Source of the DNA: a virus
IMG/VR virus record: IMGVR_UViG_3300044691_000170
Span: 1-35,893 of that record
DNA: 35,893 nucleotides
Strand: one strand, 5' to 3'
Positions 14,541-21,499 of this stretch are shown here, one piece after another; within the stretch, counting starts at the first letter, position 1, and each line of letters starts with the position of its first letter. The notes under the pieces were generated by a model that did not search any database, was not told where the DNA came from, and worked only from the letters and a program-made list of their open reading frames with translations. A program made the position numbers and the translations under genes.

Positions 14541-16379
14541 CTAGAGCGGGCCGCCGGGCTCGAACATGTAGTCGATCGACTGCCACTGAACGGCAATATT
14601 GTTGACTTGGAACGCGATGCGTCCGCTTGCTGCGTAGCCAATGCCGGTGACTCCTAGCCAGTTCTTAATCTGCTGATTGACGATGGTTCCGCCCCAAGGG
14701 GTCACATTCCACGGACTCGTGTTCCAGGGCGCTGTCAATCCGCTATTGAAATAAGGCGCCGGATTGGTCACATCCTCGAAATCGACATTGAGCGTGATGG
14801 GTGGAATGGTTAAGGGCGCACTCGAGCGAAAGATCGGCCGCGCCATCAAAAACCGTTTCTCGGTCATCGATTCGAAGTAAGAGAACGCGGGCTTGCCATC
14901 CACCGCAATCGCCGCGCCGGAATCACTCAGGCCCACATCGGCCAAGTAGAGCGTTCCCAACCCGCCGAAATAGAGCGAGTCCTGCTGCACTTCCCAGCAA
15001 TTTGCATTCCAATTGACGAACCGGCACCAGGCGTTCGAGGTCGAGACCGTATTCATCACCCACTGATGGGCGGTTTGATCGGTGACTTCCGGCACATTCA
15101 GGATGAGCTTGTTGCCCAACGGGTGCTCAATGCACTGCCAGCCGAAGTTATTTCCGTAGGCCGTCGCATCGCTGCTGATCGCATTGATGATCTTGTTGGT
15201 CAAGAGCGCGTCGGGCTGCGAGCGATCGGTCAGGAGTGCTTTGCTCAACGGCGCGAGACCATCGGTGCAGATCACGAGCACATCGGAGCCGTATTTGACG
15301 ATGCAGCGACGTCCCAAGGGGCGGCCGATCCGGAAAACCCCGACCAGTGACCAGGTCGCCACCGCGCTCGGATCGTACCCCTGATAGATCGCGACCTCCC
15401 CCTCACTCGTGATGAAGGCGGCGTAATCGTTGATCCCTGACACGTTGTCGATGGTCCACGTCGCCATCTGCATCAGGAATCCGCCCATCTTGAATATCTG
15501 CCCCAGGGGCAGCATCGTGAGCGCGCCTTGGAATGCGCTGATCCCGGTGTACCAGGCATTCATCGAATTGTTTTCGATGAACCACAAGCGCTGCTTGAAC
15601 ACCGTGACGGTGATCAAATTCGCGATCACCAAGGCAAGCGCGGTAAACGAATTGGTGCCCGATAAGGTCGTGGTAGACCACCCGCCCACCGTCTGCACCG
15701 TGATCGAAAATCCAGAGCCGCTACCGCCAATACTCGCGGCCGTCGCCGAGAGCACGTTGCCGACGACGTAGCCGGTCCCAGGCGTGGTGATCGTGACGGA
15801 CGTGACGGATGCACCCGCGATGACAATCGTCGCCTGTGCGCCGGTCCCAGCGCCGCCGGTCAAGGGGACGTTGGTATACGTTCCATTGGTGTAGAGCGTT
15901 CCCCCGACCAAGGTCGTCAGGATCTGCACCCCGCCCTGCGTCGCGCCGTCATAGCGCAAAGGCGAATCCGCGCCATCGACCATCATCAGCACATTGCCGC
16001 CGCCGGCATTAAACATGGCGTGCTGCCAACGGCTACTCGCGAGAGCCGAGACAACCGCTGCTCCTACGGCACCCTGGGCGGTCGTATCAAAAATCTTGCC
16101 GCCGGCGACCGAGAAGAGTTTGCGGGTGACGGTCCCGTTATAGGCCGCCGCGGTTTCGACCGCCGAGACCATGCCGGTGGCCCAGGTCTGTGACCCATTG
16201 CGGACGGCCACATAGGAGGGCGTCGGGAACCAGTTGTCCAACGCGATCGCATCGGTGGCCGGCATGCTTGCCAGCGCATCGCGCGCATTCACCCCGCCCG
16301 TGGGGGCCATGACGGATTTGATGACGGCCGTCTGCTGGCGACTCTGCGGCGAGGCGCGGCGGGCGATACCGATCGCCAT
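14541..16379 (-). CDS. Tail hub / DNA-stabilisation protein (P22 gp10-like)
   Basis: 612 residues; the ATG immediately follows the stop of the adaptor gene. The N-terminus has APTGGVNARDALASMPATDA and LDNWFPTPSYVAVRNG, then AYNGTVTRKLFSVAGGKIFD, a pattern of beta-propeller blades seen in short-tail hub proteins. Around residues 180-235 lies a Gly/Thr repeat unit (GAGTGAQATIVIAG, then GTGYVVGNVLSATA) that is common in phage tail proteins. The order after the coat and adaptor genes is that of P22 gene 4 then gene 10, whose products close the portal after packaging. The call rests on position plus propeller-like repeats. Confidence 0.7.
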   Translation of the reverse strand: MAIGIARRASPQSRQQTAVIKSVMAPTGGVNARDALASMPATDAIALDNWFPTPSYVAVRNGSQTWATGMVSAVETAAAYNGTVTRKLFSVAGGKIFDTTAQGAVGAAVVSALASSRWQHAMFNAGGGNVLMMVDGADSPLRYDGATQGGVQILTTLVGGTLYTNGTYTNVPLTGGAGTGAQATIVIAGASVTSVTITTPGTGYVVGNVLSATAASIGGSGSGFSITVQTVGGWSTTTLSGTNSFTALALVIANLITVTVFKQRLWFIENNSMNAWYTGISAFQGALTMLPLGQIFKMGGFLMQMATWTIDNVSGINDYAAFITSEGEVAIYQGYDPSAVATWSLVGVFRIGRPLGRRCIVKYGSDVLVICTDGLAPLSKALLTDRSQPDALLTNKIINAISSDATAYGNNFGWQCIEHPLGNKLILNVPEVTDQTAHQWVMNTVSTSNAWCRFVNWNANCWEVQQDSLYFGGLGTLYLADVGLSDSGAAIAVDGKPAFSYFESMTEKRFLMARPIFRSSAPLTIPPITLNVDFEDVTNPAPYFNSGLTAPWNTSPWNVTPWGGTIVNQQIKNWLGVTGIGYAASGRIAFQVNNIAVQWQSIDYMFEPGGPL

Positions 16380-17096
16380 TTAGTGATTCCACGATCCGGC
16401 GGGTATCCAGATTCCCGGCGTGAAGTCGCCCTGCGAACCCGCGAGGTTCAGGGTGGGCTTCGAGGCATTGCGCGACATGGCATCGATAATCGCGGCCTGC
16501 GCCTTGTCGAAATCCTCGTCATACGCCAAGCGCTTGGTCTGTTTGTAGCGCCACACCGTATCCAAGGTGAGCAGGCGCTCATCGAGAATACTGACATCGC
16601 TGTCCACCCCGTAGGCTTGTTGGGTGCCGATCGTGGGGACCGCGGTATTGGCCACCCAAAATTTGCTCACCCACTCAAAGAAGATCGCATCGCCGGCGGC
16701 GGGCACGGGGATAAAAAGCACCTGATTACCGCGGATGCGGTATTGCGTCCACGGGCCATTGACGAACTGCGCCTTCAGTTGCTGCCATTCGGCAGAGACT
16801 TTGGGGCCAAACACCGGGCGTTTGGTCGATCGGTCCCACATCGTCTCATTCAGCACCCAGCCAAAATCCGCACCCGTCTTGGCTTGAATCGTCCCTTGCG
16901 ATTCGGTCGCTACCGTGGTGAACGTCGCTTCCTTGGTCAGCTCCTGCCAGTCGTAGCGGGCCGCCAATTCCTGCCCCGCCTCATTCGCAAAACTGATGAT
17001 CTGCTGGATATTCTGATCGATCGAACCGACGGCCACGGTCGGCACGGTCACGCCCACTTTGAGCGCGACCGCTTTGACGATATCCAGCAGAGGCAT
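16380..17096 (-). CDS. Head-to-tail adaptor (P22 gp4-like)
   Basis: 238 residues, starting directly after the preceding stop (TAA then ATG). The N-terminal helical bundle (VKAVALKVGV, then QQIISFANEAGQELAARYDWQELTKEATF) is typical of podoviral adaptors that add a ring beneath the portal. The middle is beta-rich (YRIRGNQVLFIPVPAAGDAIFFEW) and the C-terminus returns to helix (DERLLTLDTVWRYKQTKRLAYDEDFDKA). Its gene position between coat/decoration genes and the hub gene supports this. It should bind the portal after DNA packaging. Confidence 0.8.
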   Translation of the reverse strand: MPLLDIVKAVALKVGVTVPTVAVGSIDQNIQQIISFANEAGQELAARYDWQELTKEATFTTVATESQGTIQAKTGADFGWVLNETMWDRSTKRPVFGPKVSAEWQQLKAQFVNGPWTQYRIRGNQVLFIPVPAAGDAIFFEWVSKFWVANTAVPTIGTQQAYGVDSDVSILDERLLTLDTVWRYKQTKRLAYDEDFDKAQAAIIDAMSRNASKPTLNLAGSQGDFTPGIWIPAGSWNH

Positions 17097-17732
17097 TTAC
17101 GCAGCTTCCTTGCGCGGACGGCCGGGCCCACGCTTCGGCTCATCGGTCTCGCGCGCCTCGAGCCGAGCCTGTAAGCGGTTCAACTGCTCCGCCTGCCGAT
17201 CGATGGTCGTTTTCAAATCATCGATCTTGACGTTCGCATCGGCTAGGGCTTTGGCATTGGTCCCTTTGTCCTTCGCCTCATTGATCCAACCGCGCGCGGT
17301 GTCGCGCAAATACCGGCCATCCATGCCGATAGCCCCCAAGTTCGAATCGGGAAATTCTGCGAGGTCCTCGACCGTCGTGATCCCGACGCTCAACAGGCGC
17401 GTTATTTGCGCCCGGGTCGCCATCGCCCAGGTTTTCACCGGTGTGCCTTCCCGAGGCAGTTCGTTGCCCTTCTGCCATTCGGAGAACTGCAATTCGAAAT
17501 GGTTCTTCCATTCGATTGAATATTCCCCGCGCAGCGCCTTCTGCTTGATCTGCGCCAGCCATTCGGTGGCCGGCTTTTCGAACTCATCCTTCGAGCCGTG
17601 CGAGGTGATGCACGCCAATACGACGACTCGGGGAACGGGCCGGCCGGCCTTTTCGGTCGCCTCCGGATCGATACCCATCTCGCGCTCTTCGAAGCGCACG
17701 AAGGGCGGGCGTTTATCCAAAATTGAAATCAT
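17097..17732 (-). CDS. Virion-region protein with coiled coil and AT-hook-like tail
   Basis: 211 residues with GGAGA before the ATG at 17732. Residues 1-110 form a mixed domain (PPFVRFEEREMGIDPEATEK, then EYSIEWKNHFELQFSEWQKG). Residues 100-140 include a helix-hairpin-like stretch (ATRAQITRLLSVGITTVEDLAEF). Residues 160-195 are coiled coil (DDLKTTIDRQAEQLNRLQAR), and the end is KRGPGRPRKEAA, an AT-hook-like GRPRK motif that could touch DNA. It lies between decoration-like genes and the adaptor and is likely a minor head component. The family name is not known to me. Confidence 0.7.
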   Translation of the reverse strand: MISILDKRPPFVRFEEREMGIDPEATEKAGRPVPRVVVLACITSHGSKDEFEKPATEWLAQIKQKALRGEYSIEWKNHFELQFSEWQKGNELPREGTPVKTWAMATRAQITRLLSVGITTVEDLAEFPDSNLGAIGMDGRYLRDTARGWINEAKDKGTNAKALADANVKIDDLKTTIDRQAEQLNRLQARLEARETDEPKRGPGRPRKEAA

Positions 17733-17747
17733 AGGGTTCTCCTATTG

Positions 17748-17773
17748 AAAATGGGGCGCCGATATGCGCGCCC
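17748..17773 (-). terminator. Weak intrinsic terminator between head genes
   Basis: On the minus strand GGGCGC (17773-17768) pairs with GCGCCC (17759-17754) around an 8-base loop, followed by CATTTTC. The T stretch is short, so it would at most reduce transcription from the coat/decoration genes into the tail genes. Confidence 0.4.
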
Positions 17774-17781
17774 GAGGGGGA

Positions 17782-18150
17782 TCAGGCAGACTGAGAGGCG
17801 ATGTAGATCAGCGGCGTGACGCAATACACTTCGACGTAGGGCGTTGCCGTCGCCACGCTGTAGCCGGCATTCGCGCCCAAGGAGTTGATCACCGCACCGG
17901 GCGGCGGATACACCAAAAGAGCAGCTGCCCCCTTGTTGTAGAGGTTCACCGAATCACCGGGATTCATCGCCGGCAAGACGGTGCCCGTCCCAGCCCCTAC
18001 CGTGGTGAAGTAGTTGACATCCGCCGGCAACGCCAAGGCGTTAGCCTGGGTCGTGCCGAGGGCGGTCAAACCATTGGCGACGGTGCCTTGAATCGCCGTG
18101 GCCTGCGGGGCAGAGAGCCCCGAGACCACCAAGCGCTGTGAAAGAGCCAT
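17782..18150 (-). CDS. Small Ala/Gly/Thr-rich head protein, 122 aa
   Basis: AGGAG lies just before the ATG at 18150. The sequence is beta-prone and low in charge: QATAIQGTVANGLTALGTTQ, FTTVGAGTGTVLPAMNPGDS and then VNLYNKGAAALLVYPPPGAV. The phrase VxNxGAAxLxVYPPxGAxINxLG is typical of small phage virion proteins near the coat gene, perhaps head decoration. It ends VTPLIYIASQSA. The decoration role is inferred from position. Confidence 0.7.
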   Translation of the reverse strand: MALSQRLVVSGLSAPQATAIQGTVANGLTALGTTQANALALPADVNYFTTVGAGTGTVLPAMNPGDSVNLYNKGAAALLVYPPPGAVINSLGANAGYSVATATPYVEVYCVTPLIYIASQSA

Positions 18151-18161
18151 AACTTATCTCC

Positions 18162-18875
18162 TTAAGTGATGGCGCCCTGCGCGACCGGATTGTTGAGGAT
18201 GCCGGAGCCAAAACCGGTGTACGTCCCGGTCACAGTCACAGAGGCTGTGGCAGTCGCCGTTTTGTCGAACGTGCCGATGGCCGAGCCCATGTAAATGCGC
18301 TTGCCGTCCGGATCCAAGCCCGCCACCACCGTCGAAGCCGGAATACCGGTGCCCGACAAGGCCGCGCCCAGGAAGAAGCCGTCATAGCCCTTCGTGGCGA
18401 ACAGGACGCCGCCGCCGTTCTGCGTATTCGCCACGACCGTGACCGTGCCGGTGGCCGCGACGCGATTGCGCACGTTGAGCAATTGCTTGCCCGCCGAGTT
18501 GGTGCCGGCGATACCCGCCGCGCCAATGCCGATCGCCGCATCTGCGGCAACCGTCGCATTCGTCGCATACACGGCGCGACCTTCGGTTTGCGCCCAGAAG
18601 AAATTCCCCGAGGCCGCCGGATACATGGCAACGCCAAACGGAAATCCCTGGTTCGCGGTGTTGGGCAGCAGAGCCGCGCTATAGGTCTCGTCCCACATGA
18701 CGAGTGAACCCTTCGCAACGACGCCGCCGCTCTTGAGATAGACGAACTTACCGGTTCCCCAAAAGGGATCGGTGGCCGTGACCGTCATCCCTAAGGGCTG
18801 ACGCTGCACGGTGTCGGAGACGAACCAATCATTGAATGGCTGCGTCCCCAGGGTCGGTGAAACAGAAGCGAACAT
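18162..18875 (-). CDS. Head decoration-like protein, 237 aa
   Basis: The ATG at 18875 follows AGGAG; the frame's earlier ATG (18932) lies inside the coat gene and is dropped. Residues 25-105 look like a decoration/coat-stabilising domain (GKFVYLKSGGVVAKGSLVMW, then FPFGVAMYPAASGNFFWAQTEGR, with a turn-rich WAQ..GRAVY). Residues 167-190 (FFLGAALSGTGIPASTVVAG) carry a Gly-turn beta module also present in the SGNH protein at 23704-25434. It sits directly downstream of the coat gene with its own good ribosome site, suggesting high expression. Confidence 0.75.
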   Translation of the reverse strand: MFASVSPTLGTQPFNDWFVSDTVQRQPLGMTVTATDPFWGTGKFVYLKSGGVVAKGSLVMWDETYSAALLPNTANQGFPFGVAMYPAASGNFFWAQTEGRAVYATNATVAADAAIGIGAAGIAGTNSAGKQLLNVRNRVAATGTVTVVANTQNGGGVLFATKGYDGFFLGAALSGTGIPASTVVAGLDPDGKRIYMGSAIGTFDKTATATASVTVTGTYTGFGSGILNNPVAQGAIT

Positions 18876-18885
18876 AATCTTCTCC

Positions 18886-19887
18886 TTAAGCTTTGAGGAC
18901 GCCCTGCAGCGACCGATTGGAAGTGACGACATTGCCCATCCAGAGCACCGGGATCACGACCGCATCCTGGTTGACGCTTTTCAGCTCATCCATGATCGTC
19001 ATGTTGGCGTCGCGATGAACCACGACTTCGAGGTACTCCGTGTTGGCGAAATAGCCGTGCACCGCCGGGATACCACCCGATGAGTCGAAGAACACATCGC
19101 AGCCCTTGTACTTCATCGAAATGAAGCCCGCGTTCGCGTCCGATTCCGGCGCGCCGGTGTCGGTCGAGGTGTAACGCTTCAAGGAGGTCTGGCTCTGCTC
19201 GAACATGGTGAACAGGTCATCCGAGAACACCGCCACATCGGGCATATCGGTGCCGCGCGTCAACTTGATGTAGAGCGCGAGCATCAATGACTCAATCGTG
19301 GAAGGCCCTAAGGTGAGCGCTGAACCACCCTGCAAAGGCGCAGCCGCCGATTGCACGATGTTCTGCCAGAAGGGGAAGGTTGAGGAATTGATCTGCCCGA
19401 CCGTACCCGTTCCGGTATCGGAGATGAGCGCCTGCAGGCCGTTGATCTGGTTCGCCGCGGTGCCGTCCGAATACAAATCGGTCGACAGGCCGTTCTTGAA
19501 CGAGTTCATGGCGTTGCGGATCTTCGCCTTGGTGAAGTTGATGATCCGTGACTCGCCCATGTTGGTGCGAAGTTCGAGGCCGGAAGCCGCGACGTTCACC
19601 GCCACCTGGCGCCACGGATATTCTGCCGCCGTCAACACGTCGACCGCGTTGATATTGAGCGCGTCGTATCCGCTGTAGCGCTGATAGGTCGAGTTGGAGG
19701 CGTATTCCAACGGCGTGACGATCGAAAGGCCACCATCCTCGGTGCGGATGCGGCCCTTTTTGGTCAGGCGCCGAAAGAGCGCGTTATGTTTCGAGACGTT
19801 GTCCGCGACTTCCGATTCGTGCTTGCGGTAAGTCGTCGCGGCCAATTCGGACCAGGCCGTGAAAATGGAACTGATGCCAGCTGGCAT
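18886..19887 (-). CDS. Major capsid (coat) protein
   Basis: 333 residues; AGGAG precedes the ATG at 19887. Residues 1-45 (GISSIFTAWSELAATTYRKH, then NALFRRLTKKGRI) form an N-arm, followed by an extended-loop-like region (GGLSIVTPLEYASNSTYQRY, then NVAASGLELRTNMG). The C-terminal half has the mixed strands of an HK97-like A domain (MPDVAVFSDDLFTMFEQSQ, KYKGCDVFFDSS, YLEVVVHRDANM) and ends MGNVVTSNRSLQGVLKA. It is placed right after the scaffold gene. It should form the icosahedral shell. Confidence 0.9.
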   Translation of the reverse strand: MPAGISSIFTAWSELAATTYRKHESEVADNVSKHNALFRRLTKKGRIRTEDGGLSIVTPLEYASNSTYQRYSGYDALNINAVDVLTAAEYPWRQVAVNVAASGLELRTNMGESRIINFTKAKIRNAMNSFKNGLSTDLYSDGTAANQINGLQALISDTGTGTVGQINSSTFPFWQNIVQSAAAPLQGGSALTLGPSTIESLMLALYIKLTRGTDMPDVAVFSDDLFTMFEQSQTSLKRYTSTDTGAPESDANAGFISMKYKGCDVFFDSSGGIPAVHGYFANTEYLEVVVHRDANMTIMDELKSVNQDAVVIPVLWMGNVVTSNRSLQGVLKA

Positions 19888-19906
19888 GGGAATCTCCTAA
19901 AAGTGG

Positions 19907-21043
19907 TTACGTGATGAGTCCGAGTTCGCGTGCGGTGTTCGTGATCGTCTCTTCCAGCGTTCCGGGTTTGCCGGGGGCCGGGGTCGAGGCGCGTCGCGCC
20001 ACATTCACGCTGCCCGCTCTCTTTGCTTCACGCACCCGTAGCTGGTTATCAGCTAGGCGTTTTGCCTCGAGGTCGGTTTGCTGCTGCTGTTGCAGGAGCC
20101 CGCGGATTTCGGGGTGTGCCCAAATCGCGCGTTCATAGGCAGCATCTAATGCTTGCCCATGGGTCAAGGTCGGATCGTTCTGGCGTAATTGCGGGACCAA
20201 CGCCGACATCTCGTTGATCACATCGCCAAGGTAAGGGCGCTTGGGGTTTCCTTGCGCATCCGGCTCATTCATCCACCGGGTAACGGTGGACTCTGTTTGC
20301 TGCTGTTCGCGCTGCGCGGTCGCTTGACGTTCAGCGTTCTGTTGCGCGAGGAGTTGATCCACGCGCGGGTCTCGAAACTGTTGCTGGGTTTGCTGCTGCT
20401 CTGGTTGCTCACCGCCGCTGAATGCGCGCAAATCAATGCCGTAAAGCTGAGCGACTTGGGCAATTGCCCCATATTTCTGCTGCACGGTACCGGTGCGCAG
20501 GATCGCGGCGGTACGCAGCAGATCACCGACCGCCCGCTCCGGCGTGCCGCCTTCGGTCTCGATGAGCATGCGATACGGCTCGATGACCTGGCGCATGTTC
20601 TTGCCCAGGGTGGCATCGGGCGCGAGTTGCGCCTGACCATTGAGGAAATCAGCCTCCCGGCGGTGAATTTCCGTCTTGATCGCGGGCGGGAGCTTGTCGT
20701 ACTCAGCCCGTGCGGTTGGCTTCCAGGTCGAGGGCGCGCGATTGATGTCGCGGGCTTGGGGTGCGTCGGTCGGCGGCTCAACGGCCGCGACTGCGGGCTC
20801 AGTCGGCTCCGGTGCGGCCTTGACCGGCTTCGTCGCTTTATCGACGACCGGCTTTGGCTCTGGCTTCTCGTCCTGCGCCTTGAACTTACCGTCGGCCTCG
20901 CGTGAGACCGGAATGGATTCTTTGGCGGCCTCGACTTCGGGCTCTACCGGCTCCGGTGCCGCGACTTCCTCCACGGCATATTTCGCCTGAATGTCCTTCC
21001 AATCGGAGGCAATACCGGCATCGACGTCTTTATCAGCGAGCAT
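19907..21043 (-). CDS. Scaffolding protein
   Basis: 378 residues; the ATG at 21043 follows AGGAAAA. The N-terminal third is Pro/Glu/Lys/Ala-rich and disordered (VEEVAAPEPVEPEVEAAKES and on). Residues 95-175 are helical (STWKPTARAEYDKLPPAIKT), followed by long Gln-rich coiled coil (EQQQTQQQFRDPRVDQLLAQ, RQATAQREQQQTES) and a basic Arg/Lys tail near residues 325-355. Acidic disordered N-terminus, coiled-coil middle and basic C-terminus next to the coat gene are typical of phage scaffolds, which line the procapsid and leave before packaging. Confidence 0.85.
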   Translation of the reverse strand: MLADKDVDAGIASDWKDIQAKYAVEEVAAPEPVEPEVEAAKESIPVSREADGKFKAQDEKPEPKPVVDKATKPVKAAPEPTEPAVAAVEPPTDAPQARDINRAPSTWKPTARAEYDKLPPAIKTEIHRREADFLNGQAQLAPDATLGKNMRQVIEPYRMLIETEGGTPERAVGDLLRTAAILRTGTVQQKYGAIAQVAQLYGIDLRAFSGGEQPEQQQTQQQFRDPRVDQLLAQQNAERQATAQREQQQTESTVTRWMNEPDAQGNPKRPYLGDVINEMSALVPQLRQNDPTLTHGQALDAAYERAIWAHPEIRGLLQQQQQTDLEAKRLADNQLRVREAKRAGSVNVARRASTPAPGKPGTLEETITNTARELGLIT

Positions 21044-21056
21044 AGGGTTTTCCTAG

Positions 21057-21386
21057 TTATCGACCACGAAATACTTTGCGCACGCGCTCTGGAGCCATGT
21101 CCCAGGCTCGGTGTGCCATCTTCTCGGCGAGTTGATCCAATCCACGGTCTTTGGCCGCTTGGGCGCGCTGCGCCTCTTGGCGTTCGGCTGCCATGCCTTC
21201 CCACGGCCTAGAGCCAGTGCGCTTCAAATCCTCGCGACGTGCTTTGCGCCCATCGACCCATTGGCCGGTTACTGGCGATTGATAGCCGGGCAAGTCCGGT
21301 TGAATGAAGTGAAGCGCGGCGGATCGGCGCGGGGCGGCCTCCACCATCGCGTTCGATCGTGGATCCCAGACGTAGCGGCGGCGCAT
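21057..21386 (-). CDS. Small basic protein between portal and scaffold, 109 aa
   Basis: I use the ATG at 21386, which overlaps the stop of the tiny membrane gene (TAATG). The open frame upstream to 21458 is an out-of-frame copy of that gene. The protein starts MRRRYVWDPRSNAMVEA, continues IQPDLPGYQSPVTGQWVDGRKARREDLKRTG, and ends in a charged helix with many Arg. The pattern of DLPGYQSPVTG.WV.GR..RREDLKR is common to small phage proteins next to portal genes. The function is not established. Confidence 0.75.
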   Translation of the reverse strand: MRRRYVWDPRSNAMVEAAPRRSAALHFIQPDLPGYQSPVTGQWVDGRKARREDLKRTGSRPWEGMAAERQEAQRAQAAKDRGLDQLAEKMAHRAWDMAPERVRKVFRGR

Positions 21387-21499
21387 TAGTGGCCTATGAA
21401 GAAAAAGATTAAGAGAGGTGAGCAGAACGTCAAAAGCAGCAATACCCATTCCCACCATTTGGGCGCGTCCTGGGGGCCTTCCGAAAATGCTCCGATCAT
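21386..21499 (-). CDS. Tiny membrane protein directly after portal, 37 aa
   Basis: The minus strand from 21499 reads MIGAFSEGPQDAPKWWEWVL and then a hydrophobic run ending FFFIGH, so residues 16-35 would form one membrane segment with an aromatic belt (WWEW). Its ATG immediately follows the portal stop (TAA-ATG) and its stop overlaps the next start (TAATG). This tight coupling supports it as a real gene in spite of its size. It could be a small membrane or virion peptide; the role is unknown. Confidence 0.65.
   Translation of the reverse strand: MIGAFSEGPQDAPKWWEWVLLLLTFCSPLLIFFFIGH

Noticed and set aside
14181-19900. Many long + strand frames antisense to the late genes
   Set aside because: High G+C produces open antisense frames; they lack ribosome sites and have Arg/Ala/Gly-rich random composition.
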